Shown: positions 6,924-12,363 of the stretch, in pieces
Layout: each line of letters begins with the position of its first letter
How positions within the stretch are numbered: position 1 is the stretch's first letter
From: Candidatus Stahliibacteriota bacterium
GTDB lineage: Bacteria; Hydrothermota; Tepidihabitantia; SM23-42
Length of the DNA stretch: 13,906 nt
Assembly (NCBI GenBank): GCA_030670605.1
Contig: DAOVBK010000009.1
Coordinates: forward strand, 1-13,906
Direction of reading: 5' to 3'
Notes under the pieces: generated by a model
The model's database searches: none
What the model was told of the DNA's origin: nothing
What the model saw: only the letters and a program-made list of their open reading frames with translations
Program-made: the position numbers and the translations under genes

Positions 6924-8234
6924 CTAAGACGTGGTCTGCTTCACGGTCCTGTGATACATGAGCATAAGAATGATGGCAGAAAGAGCAACTGCGCACGAGT
7001 AGACAATCATAACACGATCAAACGTCACCGCATCCAGTAGTACCAGGGTGACGACAAGACCAACATTGATAAGCGCTTGGATAAAGTGATTGAAAAAACA
7101 AAAAACAACCCTACCACCACCCATGAAAAAATAGTATGATGGCACTGACATCAGATTGAAGACGTAGCCGACAAGGATGATCCTGAATGCGACAATTATC
7201 GCCGGGTGATATTGGGCACCGAGCCATAGCTTCAGAACAGGACCAGCAACAATAAACAGAACAAGGAAAAGCAACCCACCGGCAAGAGCATTCATTCTAT
7301 TCAGTTTCTTCATGACTGAAAAAACTCTCTTGGTCGCATCACCCGCTGCGGCCAGAAGTCTACTCACCTCCGGCATAACAGCACTGACACCGCGTTCAAA
7401 CAGACTTCTGATCTGCCGTACGATTTTGTCAGCTATTTCAAAATAGGCAACCTCAGCAAGACCAATGTATCGTGTGATGGTAACTTTGATAAACGGCTCA
7501 AGCAACATGGCGAGTACCTTTGAAACAGTCATGGTACCGCCAAAGGTGAGTAGATTTATGAAAAAGCGTCCTTTATATCTCACCGGGTTGTAATAGAAAC
7601 CGATCTTATGAGTGATGAGAAGACTGCTCACGATGATGACGAGCGCGAACGAAATCACCTGCCCCCAGTAGAGCGCCCAGATGTCAAGTCCAGACATGAG
7701 AAAGATGATCGCAAAAGCCACACCACCGATTCTGCCGATGAGCAAAATGTAGCTTGCCTGATCAAAACGCCCGAGCCCTTTAAGAATGGCATTTACATAT
7801 TTGACAACGAGGACAAATATCGAGAGAACAACAATATAGGGAAAGAGATTGTGAAAGAGTACGGCATGAATGGCATCGAGGTTAAGAAGGCGAAGTAGAG
7901 AATTCTCCAATAGACTTAGTACAATGAAGATAATAATACCATTGATCAGCAGAAGATTCAGTCCTGTCGAGATGTACGTAATCACGCCGGCCATGTTTTT
8001 TTTCTCATATTCTTCTGCGACATACTTGATGATCGCCTCATCGATACCGATATTGCCTATCGAACCAAAGAATATAACAACATTGAGCAGCGCCCACAGT
8101 CCATAGAGCTCAGCACCAAGGAAATACAGGTATAGAGGATATGCGACAATGCTGACGAGTATGCCAATTGCCGCCGTGAATGAACCCGAAAGGATGTTTC
8201 GCCTCAATTGTGACTGGAGATTGATGCCGGTCAT
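6924..8234 (-). CDS. wzx: Wzx-type polysaccharide flippase (MOP superfamily)
   Basis: 436 residues, highly hydrophobic along nearly the whole length, consistent with a 12-14 helix MOP transporter. The N-terminus RRNILSGSFTAAIGILVSIVAYPLYLYFLGAEL-like region has the first helix and the short loop seen in RfbX/Wzx proteins; it is followed by GIDEAIIKYVAEEYEKKN (63-80), the usual charged loop after helix 2. The role is to move undecaprenyl-linked repeat units across the inner membrane. The ATG at 8234 sits 29 bases after the stop of the fucose synthase gene, with no good Shine-Dalgarno sequence but a small hairpin in the gap. The stop TAG (6926-6924) is two bases before the polymerase start. An A8 run at 8003-7996 lies in the coding strand. 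Confidence 0.88.
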   Translation of the reverse strand: MTGINLQSQLRRNILSGSFTAAIGILVSIVAYPLYLYFLGAELYGLWALLNVVIFFGSIGNIGIDEAIIKYVAEEYEKKNMAGVITYISTGLNLLLINGIIIFIVLSLLENSLLRLLNLDAIHAVLFHNLFPYIVVLSIFVLVVKYVNAILKGLGRFDQASYILLIGRIGGVAFAIIFLMSGLDIWALYWGQVISFALVIIVSSLLITHKIGFYYNPVRYKGRFFINLLTFGGTMTVSKVLAMLLEPFIKVTITRYIGLAEVAYFEIADKIVRQIRSLFERGVSAVMPEVSRLLAAAGDATKRVFSVMKKLNRMNALAGGLLFLVLFIVAGPVLKLWLGAQYHPAIIVAFRIILVGYVFNLMSVPSYYFFMGGGRVVFCFFNHFIQALINVGLVVTLVLLDAVTFDRVMIVYSCAVALSAIILMLMYHRTVKQTTS

Positions 8235-8257
8235 GTCTGCGTCAGAGTGATTCAGAC
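8235..8257 (-). repeat. Short stem-loop between fucose synthase and flippase genes
   Basis: In the 29-base gap, GTCTG and CAGAC form a 5-bp stem (8235-8239 with 8253-8257). An inner TCA/TGA pairing is separated from it by a 2-base internal loop. There is no T-run after it. It ends directly at the flippase ATG, so it could affect translation of that gene or be incidental. Confidence 0.4.
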
Positions 8258-8263
8258 AATTTC

Positions 8264-9217
<954 letters not shown>

Positions 9218-9268
9218 TTAGGAACGCGACACCGGCATCGTGCTGGCATACAACAAGCTGCCACACGC

Positions 9269-9285
9269 ATCAGTAATAGACTGAT
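9269..9285. repeat. Inverted repeat in the leader of the polysaccharide operon
   Basis: ATCAGT (9269-9274) and ACTGAT (9280-9285) are perfect arms around AATAG. Flanking GCA and TGC could extend the stem past a small bulge. It lies about +9 to +25 relative to the predicted transcription start near 9294, so it could be an operator or a leader hairpin. A second imperfect pairing (CCGGCA with TGCTGG) lies at 9233-9247. No regulator is identified. Confidence 0.45.
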
Positions 9286-9300
9286 AATGCCGTTCGTATC

Positions 9301-9328
9301 ATTATATAGAGATTCGTCTTTGTGTCAA
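9301..9328 (-). promoter_or_regulatory. Consensus sigma70-type promoter of the polysaccharide operon
   Basis: On the minus strand TTGACA (9328-9323) and TATAAT (9306-9301) both match the consensus exactly, with a 16-base spacer. Transcription would begin near 9294 and give a leader of about 95 bases before the fucose synthase ATG. The spacing is identical to the promoter at 89-116. A block of degenerate tandem repeats begins about 18 bases upstream of the -35 element. Confidence 0.8.
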
Positions 9329-9345
9329 TTCAGGCACTTCATTCA

Positions 9346-9380
9346 GGCTTTAGGCTTTCGGCTCTGGGCGTTAGCTATGA
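9346..9380. repeat. Degenerate 7-base tandem repeat, block A
   Basis: Four consecutive heptamers of form GGCTTTA, GGCTTTC, GGCTCTG and GGCGTTA (9346-9373) are followed by a diverged fifth unit (9374-9380). The phase is exact with no insertions. It is non-coding in the surrounding gene context. Confidence 0.65.
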
Positions 9381-9420
9381 AATGGTTGGATGGTTTGATA
9401 GTTGTATTGTTGCATTGTTA
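9381..9420. repeat. Degenerate 8-base tandem repeat, block B
   Basis: Five consecutive octamers follow a NATNGTTG-like consensus, for example GATGGTTT (9389-9396), GATAGTTG (9397-9404) and TATTGTTG (9405-9412). The block starts immediately after block A with no spacer. GGATGGTT at 9388-9395 and AACCATCC at 9420-9427 form a perfect 8-bp inverted repeat that encloses most of it. Confidence 0.65.
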
Positions 9421-9429
9421 ACCATCCGC

Positions 9430-9450
9430 CATAAGCAATATGCAATAGGC
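9430..9450. repeat. Degenerate 7-base tandem repeat, block C
   Basis: Three consecutive heptamers fit [CA]ATANGC: CATAAGC, AATATGC and AATAGGC. The block begins two bases after the inverted-repeat arm that closes block B. Confidence 0.55.
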
Positions 9451-9466
9451 CATGACGTGAGTCATG
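9451..9466. repeat. Perfect 6-bp inverted repeat with GTGA loop
   Basis: CATGAC (9451-9456) and GTCATG (9461-9466) flank a 4-base GTGA loop. It lies 33 bases beyond the stop of the lipoprotein gene on the minus strand. There is no T-run after it, so intrinsic termination is not supported; an operator or a transcript-end stabiliser remains possible. Confidence 0.5.
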
Positions 9467-9480
9467 TCTCTCCCCTCTCA

Positions 9481-9501
9481 ACTATTCACTATTCCCTGTT
9501 A
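9481..9501. repeat. Degenerate 7-base tandem repeat, block D
   Basis: Two identical heptamers ACTATTC (9481-9494) are followed by a diverged unit CCTGTTA (9495-9501). The last unit contains the stop codon (TAA on the minus strand, 9501-9499) of the lipoprotein gene, so the repeat block reaches the end of the coding region. Confidence 0.5.
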
Positions 9502-10233
9502 GTTGCCGACTGCATCATACAATCGGTTTATGAGTGTATGCGAATGAGACTGCGATAGTATCCGATGAATCCTGATTGCTTCTTCCTCCATGTAGTTCTT
9601 AAAATCAACCTGCGCCCGAAGACTCGTGAAGGAATCAGGATATCGCTTCATGATATCAATGAAAAGCAGAACGGCAGCAGGATAGGCAGACCAATAGCCA
9701 CCCCACACGTCGGCAGTCTCGGTCTCTACCGCATCTTCAATGTACGCATTGACATCCATGTCTGCCTCATAACGAGTCGAATAGATGAGGCGCTTGTAGA
9801 GGTTATACAATTCTTCAATGTCTTTGCTACTCTGACTGCGCTTGATCTTTTCCTGGAGAACCGCGACCTCAGTTATCCAGGTCTCGAAATCCATACCGGT
9901 CAGTTTAAACTCAACCGGCAAGATGATACGTGACCGTGTTGGCGTGTCGCGAACCACTGCCGGCGAGAAAATGAATGTCTCAGCAGTTCTTATTGCAGCA
10001 GAATCAAGCAGGAGGAAACCTGAAGATCGATGTATCTGAACATCCTCTGTTTTCCCATCTTCCTTCACAACGAGACGCAGTACGACCGTTCCCTCCAACC
10101 CGCGTTCGAGTGCTCTATCTGGATAGTGGAGCCGGTAATCAGTGAGGACGGGCACGGTGCAGAGCGCATCTCTTTTCGCCGAGCACGACAGCGCCAAAAA
10201 GAATAGACATAAATATGGAAGCAGTCTCTTCAT
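9499..10233 (-). CDS. Lipoprotein with TonB C-terminal-like domain
   Basis: 244 residues from ATG 10233. A lipoprotein signal (basic MKR, then a hydrophobic run, lipobox LALSC) predicts cleavage before C17. Residues 38-111 match the TonB C-terminal fold: YPDRALERGLEGTVVLRLVV, then DVQIHRSSGFLLLDSAAIR, then FSPAVV and a final strand ILPVEFKL. Residues 112-244 are mostly charged and helix-like, with no recognised domain. Classical TonB has an inner-membrane helix and a proline-rich linker; both are absent, so this is not a standard energy transducer. It could be a periplasmic or outer-membrane adaptor that contacts a TonB-box or an envelope partner (inference). It is transcribed alone, away from hisC, with its promoter 6 bases upstream. 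A longer frame to 10299 would erase the signal peptide and was not used. Confidence 0.8.
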   Translation of the reverse strand: MKRLLPYLCLFFLALSCSAKRDALCTVPVLTDYRLHYPDRALERGLEGTVVLRLVVKEDGKTEDVQIHRSSGFLLLDSAAIRTAETFIFSPAVVRDTPTRSRIILPVEFKLTGMDFETWITEVAVLQEKIKRSQSSKDIEELYNLYKRLIYSTRYEADMDVNAYIEDAVETETADVWGGYWSAYPAAVLLFIDIMKRYPDSFTSLRAQVDFKNYMEEEAIRIHRILSQSHSHTLINRLYDAVGN

Positions 10234-10239
10234 AATGAG

Positions 10240-10268
10240 ACTATAATCATGACTACGCAAAGCGTCAA
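10240..10268 (-). promoter_or_regulatory. Promoter of the lipoprotein gene, likely leaderless
   Basis: On the minus strand TTGACG (10268-10263), a 17-base spacer and TATAGT (10245-10240) each match the consensus at five of six bases. Only six bases (CTCATT) separate the -10 element from the ATG at 10233. Transcription would start at or next to the A of the start codon. No Shine-Dalgarno sequence exists, which fits a leaderless mRNA. Confidence 0.65.
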
Positions 10269-10283
10269 GGTCACATTCTGACC
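10269..10283. promoter_or_regulatory. Candidate operator GGTCA-N5-TGACC
   Basis: Perfect 5-bp arms GGTCA (10269-10273) and TGACC (10279-10283) are separated by five bases. The site directly abuts the -35 element of the lipoprotein promoter on its upstream side. A dimeric regulator could bind here, but none is identified in the window. Confidence 0.35.
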
Positions 10284-10287
10284 ATGC

Positions 10288-10329
10288 ACTCACAATCAAT
10301 TTCCCCTTGTATTTGTCAGAATTGTGAGT
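10288..10329. promoter_or_regulatory. 9-bp inverted repeat across the hisC promoter
   Basis: ACTCACAAT (10288-10296) and ATTGTGAGT (10321-10329) are exact reverse complements 24 bases apart. The right arm fills the end of the -35/-10 spacer and touches the -10 element of hisC; the left arm lies upstream of the -35. The same nonamer also faces the lipoprotein promoter on the other strand. It is a plausible binding site for a regulator or a looping pair. Confidence 0.45.
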
Positions 10330-10334
10330 ATACT
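10307..10334 (+). promoter_or_regulatory. Candidate promoter of hisC, likely leaderless
   Basis: TTGTAT (10307-10312), a 16-base spacer and TATACT (10329-10334) form a moderate sigma70-like pair. Seven bases separate the -10 element from GTG 10342, so the transcript would begin at the start codon. The -35 match is weaker than that of the other promoters in the window, so confidence is limited. Confidence 0.5.
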
Positions 10335-10341
10335 TCTTTTT

Positions 10342-11427
10342 GTGATTGAACTACGTAATTTCGTTCAGAATATCCGACCCTATAAACCTGGCAAACCGAT
10401 CGAAGAAGTTGTCAGAGAACTCGGTATTAAGAAGAAAATACTCAAACTAGCAAGTAATGAAAATCCTCTCGGACCATCGCCCAAGGCGGTTCAAGCAATG
10501 CACGCAAAAATCAATGAGGTAAACCTCTATCCTGATGACAATTGCTACTATCTGAAGAACAAGATGAGCGAGACATTCGGGCTCGCAACTGAAAACATCA
10601 TCACTGGAAGCGGTTCTGTGGAACTCATCGAGCTTATTTTCAAAGCATATGTGAATCCTGGTGATGAAATCATCATGGGCGATCCTTCATTCATCATGTA
10701 TAAGATCGCCAGTCAGATTTTTGGAGGGAAGAGAGTCGCAATACCACTCAAAAACTATGACCAGGATGTGAAAGGAATCACTGATGCGATCAACAGTGCA
10801 ACCAAAATTATCATCATCGACAATCCAGTCAATCCGACAGGAACCATAATCACCAAAGAATACCTGGATCGTTTGGTGAAGAATGTCCCGAGTCATGTGC
10901 TGTTTGTTATCGATGAGGCGTACCGAGAGTATATCGAGGATTCGGAGTATCCGAATGCGATGGACTATCTTACGGAATATGACAATGTCGTCATCCTCCA
11001 TACCTTCTCCAAAATATACGGACTTGCCGGTTTGCGGGTGGGTTACGGTTTCTCCAACAAAGAAATAATAGCGGCACTCATGAAAGTGCGACTGCCATTC
11101 AATGTGAACCAATTGGCACAGATCGGTGCAGCTGCGGCACTCGATGATACCGAGTTCGTGAAGAGAAGCATTGAAAATAATGAATCAGGAAAAGAATATT
11201 TGTACAAGGAATTCAAACGTCTCGGTGTGGCGTACACGCCGACGTATGGCAACTTCATTTTAGCACATTTTGAACACGACGCAAAGGAGATTTTTCAGAA
11301 GGCACAGAAACGGGGTATCATCGTGAGGACTATCCTTGAATATGGCCTTCCTCATTCACTGCGAATTACCATCGGCACGCCTCAACAGAATAAGAGGCTT
11401 GTTGAGGTTCTGCAGACGATCATCTGA
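10342..11427 (+). CDS. hisC: Histidinol-phosphate aminotransferase
   Basis: 361 residues from GTG 10342. It is a PLP-dependent class I/II aminotransferase that interconverts imidazole-acetol phosphate and L-histidinol phosphate in histidine synthesis. Visible marks are the N-terminal NIRPYKPGKPIEEVVRELG, the substrate loop ASNENPLGPSPKA (37-49), GSGSVELI (89-96), DNPVNPTGT, the Schiff-base lysine K224 in HTFSKIYGLAG, RVGYG and the C-terminal HSLRITIGT arginine. Length is normal. An upstream GTG at 10324 would add six residues, but the predicted -10 element lies within that extension, and family members usually start at the MIELR-like position. Related enzymes also transaminate aromatic substrates, so exact specificity is not proved. 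Its TGA stop is followed directly by the ATG of the next gene. Confidence 0.9.
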   Translation: MIELRNFVQNIRPYKPGKPIEEVVRELGIKKKILKLASNENPLGPSPKAVQAMHAKINEVNLYPDDNCYYLKNKMSETFGLATENIITGSGSVELIELIFKAYVNPGDEIIMGDPSFIMYKIASQIFGGKRVAIPLKNYDQDVKGITDAINSATKIIIIDNPVNPTGTIITKEYLDRLVKNVPSHVLFVIDEAYREYIEDSEYPNAMDYLTEYDNVVILHTFSKIYGLAGLRVGYGFSNKEIIAALMKVRLPFNVNQLAQIGAAAALDDTEFVKRSIENNESGKEYLYKEFKRLGVAYTPTYGNFILAHFEHDAKEIFQKAQKRGIIVRTILEYGLPHSLRITIGTPQQNKRLVEVLQTII

Positions 11428-12336
11428 ATGAAATCTTTTCAGGCACTCGTTGACCACGCACGCAAAATGGGCAAGAGACGGTGTGTTGTCGTCATGGCGC
11501 AAGATGAAACAGTGCTTGAAGGGATCAAAATGGCCTACGAGCTCGATCTCATCGTACCGGTCCTCGTCGGAGATGCGGCACAGATCGCGCGGCACGCACA
11601 CACCATCGGGCTTGACTACGATGCTGCGGAAGTCCATGATGTGAGTGATGATAAGGCTATGAAGCGTGCAGTCATACTTGCAGAAAAAAACGGTGACTTC
11701 CTCATGAAGGGAATGATCAGCACAGCGGCATTCCTCAAGGGTGTGCTTAACAAAGAATGGGGGTTGAGGACTGGCAAGATACTCAGTCACATCGCAGTAA
11801 TCGAAATACCTGGGTATCACAAGCTTGTGTTCATGTCCGATGGTGGTATGAATCCAAAACTCGATCTCAGGATTCGTATTGATATCATCACCAATGCTGT
11901 CACCACGATGCGGGCATTGGGAATCGCTGAGCCAAAGATAGGACTTATCGCCGCAAGCGAAACAGTTCATCCAGATATGCCAGAAACTGTTGATGCCGTG
12001 AAGATCGCTGAGCTCAACAAAAATGGAGAAATACTGGATTGCATTATTGAAGGTCCGTTTGGCTTTGATGTTGCTGTATCAAAACAAGCAGCCGTCCACA
12101 AAAAGATAAAGAGTAGTATTGCCGGTGACGTAGATTTCTTGTTGATGCCATCAATCTCTGCAGCGAATATTTGGGCAAAAGGGTTAATATTCTTTGCCGG
12201 AGCCAAAGCTGCTGGTATGGTCGCTGGTGCCCGCAAACCGGTGATCATGCTCTCGAGGGCGGACACACCAGAGACGAAACTGAACTCCATTGCACTCGGC
12301 GTCGCAATCTCGAAAACAGAGAAGATTCCGCAGTAA
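11428..12336 (+). CDS. ptb: Phosphate butyryltransferase-like enzyme (phosphate acyltransferase)
   Basis: 302 residues, the usual length for Ptb and shorter than most Pta proteins. It belongs to the phosphate acetyl/butyryltransferase family, which exchanges CoA and phosphate on an acyl group (for example butyryl-CoA to butyryl phosphate). Characteristic stretches are ARKMGKRRCVVVMAQDETVLEGI, GDFLMKGMISTAAFLKGVLN (88-107), GLRTGKILSHIAV (112-124), FMSDGGMNP (135-143), IIEGPFGFDVAVSKQAA, the glycine-rich DFLLMPSISAANIWAKGLIFFAGAKAAG and the acyl-phosphate-site MLSRADTPETKLNSIAL. Butyryl- and branched acyl-CoA-specific members cannot be told apart here. The ATG directly follows the hisC stop (TGAATG), so the two are almost certainly cotranscribed. 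No butyrate or acetate kinase partner is visible. Confidence 0.9.
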   Translation: MKSFQALVDHARKMGKRRCVVVMAQDETVLEGIKMAYELDLIVPVLVGDAAQIARHAHTIGLDYDAAEVHDVSDDKAMKRAVILAEKNGDFLMKGMISTAAFLKGVLNKEWGLRTGKILSHIAVIEIPGYHKLVFMSDGGMNPKLDLRIRIDIITNAVTTMRALGIAEPKIGLIAASETVHPDMPETVDAVKIAELNKNGEILDCIIEGPFGFDVAVSKQAAVHKKIKSSIAGDVDFLLMPSISAANIWAKGLIFFAGAKAAGMVAGARKPVIMLSRADTPETKLNSIALGVAISKTEKIPQ

Positions 12337-12363
12337 GACCGCTACCAGCACGCAGAAACCTCA

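Noticed and set aside
1..6993. An 11-base string GAGCAACTGCG present three times (1-11, 673-683, about 6983-6993)
   Set aside because: On the coding strand each copy encodes Ala-Val-Ala with the same codons in three unrelated proteins, so shared codon use by coincidence is the simplest explanation.
6922..6996. Longer start of the polymerase/ligase gene
   Set aside because: The extra 25 residues are His/Cys-rich, overlap the flippase coding end and precede a normal start two bases after the flippase stop.
9451..9466. Intrinsic terminator for the lipoprotein gene
   Set aside because: The 6-bp hairpin is not followed by a T-run on the minus strand.
9346..9501. CRISPR-like array in the short repeats
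   Set aside because: Units are only 7-8 bases, tandem without spacers and degenerate; there are no cas genes.
11356..11970. 204-residue antisense frame on the minus strand
   Set aside because: It is fully covered by hisC and ptb on the plus strand, both clear family members, and the antisense peptide has no recognisable domain.
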